Assembly (NCBI RefSeq): GCF_029227915.1
Contig: NC_079878.1
Coordinates: 25,879,501 to 25,943,500, forward strand
DNA from: Hydractinia symbiolongicarpus
Lineage: Eukaryota > Cnidaria > Hydrozoa > Anthoathecata > Hydractiniidae
Direction of reading: 5' to 3'
Length of the DNA stretch: 64,000 nt
The notes under the pieces were generated by a model, which worked only from the letters and a program-made list of their open reading frames with translations, did not search any database and was not told the DNA's origin. Positions 32,459-42,559 of this stretch are shown piece by piece. Numbering within the stretch: the first letter of the stretch is position 1; each line of letters starts with the position of its first letter. Made by a program: the position numbers and the translations under genes.

Positions 32459-32670
32459 ATGTTCATCTTGAAATTTTGGTTACATCTTAAGTTGTGTGAT
32501 TTTTGTTTCTTTATTTGTGTATCCTACCATGGTTTTATTTGAAGTATTTTCTCGCACAAAGTCAAGTTGTCTGTGTGTCAGTTGAATCTCCTAGGTTAAA
32601 TTAGGCTACTTAAATAACAGCTCCTTAGGGATGATTTTTGCCCAAATGTTAAGAAATTTAATTTGAAACA
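32459..32670 (+). repeat. Sequence shared with paralogue C intron 2
   Basis: In order, TGTTCATCTTGAAATTTTG, GTATCCTA, GTATTTTCTC, CTGTGT.TCAGTTG and TTTTTGCCCAAA.GTTAAGAA occur both here and at 37483-37710 inside the second intron of paralogue C. It is either a shared dispersed repeat or the remains of a duplicated, lost PAN gene. Confidence 0.55.
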
Positions 32671-32782
32671 AAATGCATACGGGATTTTAATTTAATAATC
32701 GCTTATACATTCCTCGGTCCTAAGAAAACGTATCACTTCGCATTTATTATAAGAACATTGAACTTTGAACTTTACGTTTTGA

Positions 32783-33080
32783 GACTAATTGGTGGTCTTG
32801 TGGTTAGAGTGTTTACCTCCTTTACGGAAGGTCTTGGGTTCAAAACACGACCGAGTTATGCCTGAGACTATAAGTGTAAATTGATCCTTTTTAGTTAACG
32901 TTCAGCGCATGAGAGATTGACATTTTAGGCATCTGTCTCATTGAGCGATGTGTACCTGCATGCCTTTCGTAGCTCAAACAGGAGCTTTCAATGGAATAGT
33001 AACCCCTTGGCAGAATCTTCATATACCAGTACCATTAGGTACAGAAGAAGCTATCCTGGGTAAATAATAATAATAACCCT
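32783..33080 (+). repeat. tRNA-derived SINE
   Basis: The head TGGTGGTCTTGTGGTTAGAG and the B-box-like GGGTTCAAAAC match the copy at 6606-6785, and CCTGAGACTATAAGTGTAAA, GTTCAGC.CATGAGA and GACATTTTAGGCA follow in the same order. It ends in an AATAATAATAA tail near 33066-33076, as expected for a SINE. This is the longest copy of the family in the window. Confidence 0.75.
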
Positions 33081-35700
33081 AAATAGTTGCGTGAAAAATT
33101 GTAACAAAACTAATCTTACAATACACTACACGCTCTTAAGTAACGCTAATTTTCAGTCGAGCCTCGCTCTTTTCTTTCACCATGTGGAACCTTACATTAC
33201 AGAACCTCATGTTTAATTTGTTGTTGTTATTGTTGTTGTTATTGTTGTTTAAAGTTTAATTTTGTTTATTTGAGGCTAGCTGGTTTCTTTTTTCATAAAT
33301 TTCAGCTTCGTTTTGCTTCTAAAGTGTTGCTTATAAAATAATACAAACTTTGTTCTTTATAAGAACGTGTAAAGATCCTGGAATTTTATTACCCTTAAGG
33401 AAGAAACTTTTACGGGAAGATATTAACCAGAATTTAATTATAATTTCATATTTTTAACGTTTTTTTTTAAATACAAGCTGCTTATTGAGACTGATTGGAC
33501 AGTCTAAAATCTGCACATGTTCTCTTTAAATCATCAAGGGATCTGATCAAAATTCAGACGTCTCATACAATAAATAGAATATCATTCTATCAAAATCCGA
33601 CTATAGATAAGAAGCACTATGGATAAGACTTATCACGGCGCCATCTACATTAATACAGTAAACAGAGTGGGAGAGAGAGGTTTGCTCTTCTAATTTATCA
33701 AATACGATATCTGAGTCACAGCATATCGCAAAGGTGGGACGCGAGACTATGACCAGCAAGCACGATGCAGGGCGTGAAAAATTTACCGCGCCGGACATTT
33801 ATTCATTTCTGTTGGTAAAAATGAATATTATTGTAAACTGGATAATAACATCATATCGTTTACTTTCTTAAAAGAGAGACTCAAGAAATTTGTAAAACAC
33901 AGGTGAGGCGATAGAAATATAATAGAAAGTCTTCTGATCACAACGATAACTGTGTAAAACAACATATACACTTTGAGACCTGAAAATATAAATAGATCAC
34001 CAGCTCATATAAAACCAAAGGCAGATAGGTGGTAGAATTATTTTTCAAAAAGAATCCATAAAAATAGTTAGGCAATGTCAGTGTATTCCTTATGTATATA
34101 TTTAAAACACAGGACACACATTGATAACAGTGTTTCCAACATTGGAGGGCCTATTTCTTGTATAAATATTCGAAATTAATGAAATTATAATAACGAAAGC
34201 TGGACTGTTATTAATACATAGATGCGTATTTGCTTCGTCAGCTTATTGAAGTTAGATTCATGCGCACTGCATGTAAACACGCCGCTCCACTTAATTCAGG
34301 AGAAATGCCATCATAATGTATCTCTTTTATGCCCACATAGAACAATAAGATCTCGATGGAATGAACAATAAATTTTAATAAATAACCTAAAAGTAGCATC
34401 TACTAACGGGGTGGTTACATGAGAGAAAATCATCCCTGCCCGACTGTTATACAAAAAGTTTTCAACACTGCTTAAAATCCACCTTATGATGCCACTACAA
34501 CTGATTTCTCTATTTTGTATAAGAATTTAATGAAAAAGAAAATGTCGATGCTATTTTAGAAACATGACGTACTCAGCCTAAATTCCGTTAAGAACAAAAT
34601 GCAATTCTATAGCTTTAATACTAAGAAAGAATCATATTGAATGCAAAAAAATTCGGAGAAAATAAATTTTAGATATTCTAAATGTTCCAAATGGCCTCAA
34701 ATGAAATTGTTTTTTTTTCTTTAAAAATGCATTATAAAGAATTTAAAGCATTTTGTTTTATCACATAAGGCAAAGCGAGATTGGCGATTGCCGCTCTGGT
34801 GTCAGAAAAATACAAAATGTCCTGGAGTAATAAGCATAATGTAAGCACACTCTAAGCATATCCCAGCCCTGATTTTAAATTTAAACTTGCTTATGAAATA
34901 AAAACCATGTATAACGCCATCTTGTTTTTCTTCTTTTATAGATTTTAAACCTCCACACAAAAAAACAAATACGAGTGATAACCTCTAAATCTCTATCCTT
35001 ATGTGTTCGGTTTTCCCTTGTTTCATAAATTTCAAGACTTTGATAAATGATAAACGTCCGAGGTAAACGTCCGAAGATTAGATTAAAAAAACGTCAATAA
35101 TATTTTGTCCAAAAACACTTTGTCCGGAAAGTTTAGGTTCAAACTGTTTTCACTTATTGTATTTCCGAACAGTTTTCTTTTCCTTTTACTAAATAATCGA
35201 ACGATTTGATAATAAGATAATTCCAAACACCGTTATTTCTTACAGTCCCATAATCGTCTTCACCATCTGTAGTGACTATGGTAAAACTGACCACTCCTTA
35301 TTTTCGGAAAAACAGAAATTATGAAAAAGGCTAAACAAAATCAACAACACAACGTTCTCAACTTCGTTCCCAGGGCATTTTGCTTTTTAATGAATTTCAT
35401 AGCAGAGAAATTATTGGCGACTTCGGGCCATAACCGCTCAGGGGCCACAAGTCCTTGGGGGCGAGGTTAAACGTTCTTGTAAGAAGACGTGTAAGGTGTA
35501 TGTAAAAAAACACGTAAAATTTGAAAAATTCCAGATGATGCACGAGATCATACGTGCTCACGCGACATTTTAAATGAAGTAAACAGACGCAGAGTTATGT
35601 ATTAATTATTAGTTCAGAGATAAAACGCATTATCGTCGCCTGCCTCGATGATATTCAAATAAAAAAGACTCTTTAAATTATTTTTTAATATTTATTATTA

Positions 35701-35850
35701 TTTGATTTCTTTTAAAGAACATAAAATTAATATTTAAAGCACCAAAACTTTCCCGTTGTAATGAAAACTAATTTTATTTGATTTCTTTAAAATATGTGTA
35801 ATAAATAATTTAAACATCACAACTTTATCCTGTTTAAGGAGAATTAATTT
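35701..35850. repeat. 75-bp imperfect tandem duplication upstream of paralogue C
   Basis: The halves 35701-35776 and 35777-35850 both begin TTTGATTTCTTT and share TAAT..TTTAAA.CA, ACTTT.CC.GTT and AA.TAATTTT. The second half ends about 80 bases before the paralogue C start, so it may duplicate promoter sequence. Confidence 0.6.
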
Positions 35851-35928
35851 CATGATGTACAGAACTTGCTGTTGTCAATGAAGCGGTCACATGCACCTAA
35901 AAATAATCAATTTCAACATTGCTTCAAA

Positions 35929-38439
35929 ATGTCTGTGCTTATTATTTTAGTCAGCTGTTTCGCTCTGGCTAATGCAGCCGAAAAAAATGTTCATGAGAAG
36001 AGACACACAGGCAACTTTCGCAGGTCCATTTCACAAAAAGGGCGCGAAAATTTAGTGATTCTAAAGACGGTGGAGGATGTTACAGAGATTCAATGTTTAC
36101 ATCGTTGCAATCTTCATACAGATTGTGATTCTGTAGGATTTGAGTTGTATGATCAAGAAAGAATTGGGGAATGCTTGCTATTAGGAAAGCATGCTAAGAA
36201 AGAAGATGACAAGGGGTTTGTGATGAAAGAGCAAAATGAAGGAAATATGGAATTTCTTGACAAAATTAGCGTTTATCGTGAGTATTTTAAATGAAGAAAC
36301 TTTCGCGAGTAAAATTTCACGATATCAAGGGAAAAAACTTTCGCGAATAGCTACTTTAAAATTTATAATTTTAATGAAGAAATAACTTTCGAGAATTATC
36401 ATTTCATGTTTTTTTGCGAGAAAGGCGTTAACAATTATTTATTCAAAGAAGTTTTGAGAGCTGATTGACAATTACTAAGCAAAACCTTAATCAATAAAGA
36501 TAAATTCAGAATAAATAAAAATTCGCGAAAAGCCTATTTTAATATATTTTCAGAGAATAAATTGTGAAAGTAATTTTTTATTTAGGCAAATTTCCCATTA
36601 CTTAAAAATCCTAAATCTTGCTCTTGGCATGCTATTCTCGTCTCTAAAAATTCATTCCGCGAAATCTTCTTCTCATAAAAAGCATTTGCAATTTTCTTCT
36701 CTTTTATTTCAGCATACCACAGCTGCAAAGAAGCATATTCTAATGGCGAAACAAAAAGTGCTGTGTATTTTTTGGTAGATATTGGATGGCATTACTGCAA
36801 CATGGAAAGTTTGGGAAAATGTGGATCTGGAGGATGGACATTAGCAATGAATGTCGATGGCGAACAGGTGAGCAACTCGTTTGAATTATAAGCAACTGAA
36901 CTGGATTTAAAAAATTATAAAGCAATTTTAATTTTGGAAAAATATAGGCACAGGCAACAAAAAATTTATTTGTTACGAAAATAGACAAAACAAAAGAAAT
37001 GAAAATCCAAAAAATAAAACTTACAATATCTAGATTTTGAGTGAGTTGTTAATGAAAAAAATATTTATTCGCCCATATTTATTTTCACAAAAAGGAGAGA
37101 ATTATCATTTTCTTTTAACAGTGTTGTGTTTCCAGTATTTGAAAGTAGCAAAGCAAATTTTTTTCATTCGCGAAAAATTCTAATGTGATGACATTTTAGA
37201 AAAAAAGGTGTTTGCATTAAGCACGTGACAAACGAACCATGGGAGGAAAGAATACGTAATAAATAATTTTTGAAGAGCGAAAATAATAAATTACCTCTTA
37301 ATTGCAATATCTTAACTCACTTTTATCTTTTCCCAGTCTCCTTTGCAATTCTTTTGTAAATTTAGCATAATATTCATTTTCTTTCATAAAGAATAAGCGA
37401 AGTAATAGCCGTATGATGTCAGTATTCGCAATCTAACCCACGCTTTTTGTAAAAATATATTCTAATTCAAGATGAAAAATATGTTCATCTTGAAATTTTG
37501 CATTCTATATGGAATATAAAAAACAGCATAGATAAACTTGTATCCTATCATTGTTGTAAAGTGTATTTTCTCCTGTTTCGTTTGTAGTATTTTTCTCACA
37601 GAATCTAGTTTTCTGTGTCTCAGTTGCTTAAACAGCGGCTTATAGGTGATGTTTACACCAGTTTGCATTCGCAGATCTTTTAGGATAATTTTTGCCCAAA
37701 GTTAAGAATATTCATGTTGAAACGAGAAAACACTATATTCTTCCAAACAAAACATGTAAAAATTTTCTCCCCATTTTTGCACATTTCTCGAGGTCTTATT
37801 AGCAAATCCAAATTCCTCAATATTTTTTTGACAAATAATTTCTTTCCCTGAGGCATTTTATTTAGCTAGAACGAAAGAAATGTTTTCCAACATTATTTTT
37901 AGGCGACATTCGAATACTACTCGCTGTTTTGGACAAACGACGCCGTGTATAATATGAAACAAAGTTTATCCAATCCTCTCGAAACTGAAGCAAAGTTTAA
38001 AGCATTTTCAACCATGCCCTTCTCCTCGATTTGCTTGGGTATGACCGTCGAATCACGGACAAACTACATTAAATTTGACGAGGAATTTGACTCCTTGCAG
38101 CAGCTTTTCACAACAGTAAACAAAACTAACGTAAAAAGAACAACGGCTAAAGAAAAAGACTGGAGGGAGTTAATCCCAAATTCTTTCCTTCAATCTAAAA
38201 TCGTAGTTCAAGGTTTTAATATTGAAGGGGAAGTTACGAGCGTTCGTCTTGGTGTACTGGCCAACAATATCGGTAAAGGGTGGACACAGGACACTTGGAC
38301 AGATACTTGGCTTGGTGTTGGGTGTGAACCAGCAGTGTGTACAGAGTTGCCAATATTTACTGCTGGAAATGGATGCTGCTTAAAAAGTTTTTGTAACAAT
38401 ACACACATCCCTGCGAGAGCACTTTTATACATCCAATGA
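35929..38439 (+). CDS. Secreted PAN/apple plus fibrinogen-like domain protein, paralogue C
   Basis: Coding exons 35929-36277, 36713-36867 and 37903-38439 give 346 aa. I chose the ATG at 35929 because it opens a clean signal peptide (MSVLIILVSCFALANA, cleavage before AEKN). In-frame ATGs at 35866 and 35878 would add a polar leader. A basic stretch after the signal (EKRHTGNFRRS) could be a processing site, absent from A and B. The PAN core is nearly identical to A and B, while the rest is much more diverged: exon 2 keeps YHSCKEAY, GWHYCNM and CGSGGWTLAMNVDG, and exon 3 keeps EYYSLFWTN, ICLGMTVES, VVQGFNIEGE, DTWLGVGCEPAVC and LLYIQ. Intron phases (1, 0) match. Same inferred extracellular role. 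Confidence 0.85.
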
Positions 38440-39423
38440 AACGTTCTACATCAACAAGTGTAAAATAATGACTGCTTAAATACTGTCTGAGCGTGATTAG
38501 GCGTTGCTTCGAGATTTAATTTTTTTAAAAAAGTAATCATAGGTTTTTTTTGATGAAGAAAGTTTCGCAAGAATTAATTCGCGATTAATGGTTTATGTCG
38601 GCAAAAAAATGTTGGGTGATAAAAATTTAAGTCACCGAGCCAGAATTTTTACCAGTGAGGTAAGCAATAGAAAAAGCAAACGTAAGATCACTTTTGACGA
38701 AATATTATTTATCTTTTACACCAAACTCGAGTTTTCAAAAGCGCATATTTTAGCCTCAGGTCAACCTTGTCCCCGGGAATAATTTTCACTTTTTCATATT
38801 GGAAGGGCGTTTAAGAAAGAAGCACTGGTTGGAGCTAATGAAAATAACCATTTCTCATGGTTATGTTTGAAAAAGGTCTTACCTATCCAAACATTTACTA
38901 CACAACACTTGTAGATTATCGAGAAGCAGCGTTTTACTGCCGCGTGTAAGAAAAATGCTGCGTTGATTCTTACGTTTTAAACTTAAAAGACATAAACAAC
39001 TTACCTTGAACAAGAATAAAATGTGCTAAAATGTGAATGATATAATTAATGGGTTCAATGCTCTTGTTGTCTTGACTACTTGATATGGAAAGTTTATGTT
39101 ATATCAGTTGCTAATATTGTAATTGTGGTTAGCCCCCTTAATTTAACCATTGAGGACCAAAAAAATGTTTTACTGGAAAGGTTGACATATGAAAAGAAAG
39201 AGGAGCATAGGAAATTATTTCAACATTGACAACAATGTTGACCGTGAGGATTTTACTGAAAAAATATTGTGCAGAAAGATGACATTCATCTGTCTGCATG
39301 TCATCCAGAAGTTCTTTTGTAGAAGGAACATTATTAAAATCTTTACATCCACTTTATACAATAAGATCCAGCTAGGTAACTAAGGTTGAACCAACTACAC
39401 TTTCCTAAAAAACATTTGGTTAC

Positions 39424-39545
39424 TTTAGGGGAAGAAACTTTCGCGAACAGAAACTTTCGTGATTTTTAGCCTAAGTTGCGAAAGTTTATGTTTGCAAAAA
39501 TTTGTTATTTTCTTTCAATTCGCAAAAGTTTTAGGTAACCGGAAA
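39424..39545. repeat. AACTTTCGCGAA-type repeat unit
   Basis: GAAACTTTCGCGAA and a second AACTTTCG at the left are mirrored by TTGCGAAAGTTT and CGCAAAAGTTT at the right, making an imperfect inverted structure. Similar motifs recur at 20616-20690, 21085-21135, 36297-36400 and 38552-38590. Confidence 0.5.
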
Positions 39546-40061
39546 AATTAGGCTTGAGGGTGGGAATTAAAAACTTATGTAACAATCTTTTTTTTCTTTT
39601 CACAAAATATTTTACATACTTTCCTTGAAAAATTTACATGAAAGAATGAAAGCCCGTTTTAATCTATTTATAAGTAATTTTTTCATTCTGTCCTTGATTT
39701 TAGCTTGAGCTTATTTTACTAAAAACATCTAGCATCATTCTTATGTCATTTTTTTTAGTCTGCTTGTTTTGATGAACAACTTTTCTTTTTTCTGCCTTTT
39801 GCCCTCGATTAAAGCCTTTCGGGAGACGGATAGATTCTGAGTCAATATTTGTTACAAAGCAGTCCAGTATTTCCTCATCTTTTAGCTCGGTATATTTTTT
39901 CTTGACGAGGTCCAGGTATTTTCCTGCCAGCTTAAGATTTATCAAAGTAACTCAATTTTAAATATAACATTGCAAGCAATCTCCAACCTATTTGAGATGG
40001 CTTGCAATGTTTGTACAGAGTAAGCGAGGCTGTGTGACGCGGTGCTACATCAGTGACAATC

Positions 40062-40740
40062 GAAGGGAGTAATGATCAGAGGATGATTACCGGAACTTTT
40101 GCCTTTAGCTGGTATGTTCTTGACTATCCCACTTATGTATGCCGATTCCAAAAGTTTCCTTTCCAAAATCCTACAGGTTGAGCGCCAATCTTAGTCACTA
40201 TTTAAATACCGAAGATAATTTGAAGTTCCTTGATGAGATTATTATTCCATACGTTGTTAACGAAAGAAGCAAATTGCATTACCAAAAGAGCAAAAAACAT
40301 TTATGGTAATGGATGTATTCACTTTTCAAATGACTTAAGATATTGTCAAGAAATATCACAACATTTTAATCGTGAACGTTCGGAAGATTATGGCAAAATA
40401 TTCCAGCCATCGGACCTTATTGTCAACGGATATTGCGGAAAATTTCGAAGCGGAAGCTCAGCGAATGGTATTCAGGAGAGGTCACAAAACAATTAGCTGA
40501 TAAAGTTGCATCAGAGCAGCAGAGATAACGCTGAGGTTGAAAACCCTAAAGCCATTGCAATTGGATTGGATTATCAAGTTTTTCAATGAGATGACAACAA
40601 AAAAAGGAAGCGAAGTTAATGAAAAAGGTTGATTGTCCTCAGGAAAAATAGATGCTATAAAACTTGGTTTAGAAACTCTCCTAAATTGAATCCAATGATG
40701 CATGAGTGCTATTGCTTGCTTATCGATGGAGGAGCTTACT
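40062..40740 (+). pseudogene. Decayed DDE_1 (pogo/jerky-type) transposase fragment
   Basis: Pieces in shifting frames match the DDE superfamily endonuclease layout. They are GSNDQRMITGTFAF (about 40065), FLDEIIIPYVVNERSKLHYQ (about 40225), DLIVNGYCGKF, EWYSGEVTKQLADK (about 40450-40500), NPKAIAIGLDYQVFQ-DD, and LNPMMHECYCLL. Several stops and frameshifts separate them. The catalytic middle is not continuous. No terminal repeats were found. The order and direction are those of a single decayed transposase gene. Confidence 0.65.
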
Positions 40741-40759
40741 TGACCTGAGAGTAAAAAGA

Positions 40760-41532
40760 CTATCCTCACAATTGTGGTACTGAATGCTATAAAGAAATGC
40801 TTAGACGAAATGCCAAAAAATTACAGAAATTATTAAGAGCTTCTTATCCGTTAACAATTATATACTTGGTCAGAAATATTTGGGTACTCATATTAGCTAT
40901 TTAAAAAAATAGTTGAAAAAACCATATTATGAAAATAAAATAATTCTAAGAACCAAACTATATGCTCAATTTCATCCCTTAACAACAGAAACTATAAAAG
41001 TGATAATTTAGAAGAAATAGAGTTTCCACAATCCTGTCTAAGAGTTATTTTTGCAACTACTGCCCTGGCAATGGGTGTTGGTGTCCCTGATATAAGAAAT
41101 ATCATATATGTTGGACCACCATCAAGTTTAAAGATTTAAATTCAAGAAATCGGCAGAGCAGGTCGCAATGGTATCCTGTATATAGAAACCGGTTACCGTA
41201 TTTTTATATTATATGTTTGAAGTTGCACGTTGTAGATTACAAGACAAAGATCTATTCTGTTCTTAATGTGTTAAATATCCGTGTGAATCGAGGTGATCCA
41301 ACATACTTGGCGACGAATGGTATCCGACGTTAATTGATCGATCAGTTAAAGACTACTGTGGAGGTCTGGCTGTCTCAAAAAGGTTTTGTTAAGACAATTT
41401 GGTTTTAAATACGAGAAACAAAAGACTTGTTGCAAAAATTGTCACCCTGCCCAACAAATGGCTATTCGCACTGCTTCTTTGGTTTACATGTCAGACGCTA
41501 ATTTTAAATCTGTCAAAAAGAACTATTTTTAA
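40760..41532 (+). pseudogene. Decayed RecQ-family helicase fragment
   Basis: The frame around 41040-41165 reads CLRVIFATTALAMGVGVPDI, then RNIIYVGPPSSLK, a stop, then IQEIGRAGRNG, which are helicase motifs V and VI of RecQ enzymes. Upstream LRASYPLTIIYL and LYAQFHPLTTETIK fit the preceding part, and downstream VLLRQFGFKYEKQKTCCKNC fits the RecQ C-terminal zinc-binding region, ending at a stop at 41530-41532. Multiple stops and frameshifts make it non-functional. The Walker A and DEAH parts are absent. Confidence 0.75.
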
Positions 41533-42559
41533 TTCAGGTTAAAAACAGCTAAATATTCTGATTTGCTACCATTTGTGTTTGTTATCAAAGTATGTTATTT
41601 ATAACATTGCAAAAAAAATTGCTTAAAAATTGTTTTGATTCGAACAACGTTAAACTCTGTAGATTTTTTGTTTTCGTGTTAAAAGTTTCCCTTGAGTTTT
41701 CAAACTTTATTGCAGCAGATTCCGTGGCTTTTTTTATGTAGAAAGAATACTGCTTCGTTGGTTTTCTGTTTTGTGAAACGAAATGTCATAAGGTCATCTC
41801 TGAAATCGTTAACGCGAGTGTTTGTCGGATTCCCTTGCTTTTTTCCGTTTATCCTCTTGAAAAGACGCCCAAAAAAAATTCAAAAATTTTAATATTGCCC
41901 AAGGGCGTGTATTTGAAGCATGACGGTATTCTATTATTTTGTCACAAATACATGCAATGATTACCTGAGTTATAGGCAGAATTACTATATGGGATAGTAT
42001 CCGGGTTTGCCGTATTTAGCAAATTGAACGAATCAGATTTGATCAAACTATAAATCGAACAACATACAAGTGAATATAATCATGCTTTCACTGCATTTTT
42101 AGTTACAAATAAATCTGCTGGGTAGTAACTACTTTTGGAATTGTTTGTTTACATTTCATGCTGCCATATTTAAACGAACGCAGAATACTATGACGTAAGT
42201 CCCAGCCACTCAGATTGCGCGATTTTTGAAAGATACAAGCCGCCTATTCGGGTAATTTTAGATGATAGTAAACGGTGATAAAAAAGATAGAGGGTAGAGC
42301 AGAAGAGATAGCCGTCAAAACGTAGTGTCCACATATTAAAAAAAACAAAAAAAAATAAAACAGTAAAAGATTAAAATCAAGTATTTCTTTTAATAACTTC
42401 AAACATCACCTCGGTATATATGGGAGGACAATTCATTACTCTTTAAAAAATATGTACATCAGCTTTGCCTCTCTCAATTTAATACGTAACATCCCCATCG
42501 AAGTTCTGGATGTAAATTTATGTGCACATTTGTTGACTGTGTTGTTACGTTCAAAAATG

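Larger units (their letters stand above)
31627..35928. other. Intergenic region between PAN paralogues B and C
   Basis: About 4.3 kb. Contains a stretch related to paralogue C intron 2 (32459-32670), a SINE (32783-33080), a GTT/ATT-rich run near 33216-33252 and a 75-bp imperfect tandem duplication immediately upstream of paralogue C (35701-35850). Otherwise AT-rich without supported genes. Confidence 0.55.
38440..42559. other. Transposon graveyard between paralogue C and CSTF1
   Basis: About 4.1 kb between convergent genes. It contains AACTTTCGCGAA-type repeat motifs (near 38552-38590 and 39420-39545), a decayed DDE_1 transposase (40062-40740) and a decayed RecQ-like helicase end (40760-41532). 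The stretches 38600-39400 and 41540-42555 show nothing recognisable. The latter includes the CSTF1 3' UTR. Confidence 0.6.

Noticed and set aside
35866-35928. Upstream ATGs for paralogue C
   Set aside because: The leader would be polar and basic; the ATG at 35929 directly starts a clean signal peptide.
39700-39945. 81-codon frame on the minus strand with a Lys/Glu-rich product
   Set aside because: No domain recognised and it lies among decayed transposon pieces. It may be an old fragment but cannot be supported as a gene.
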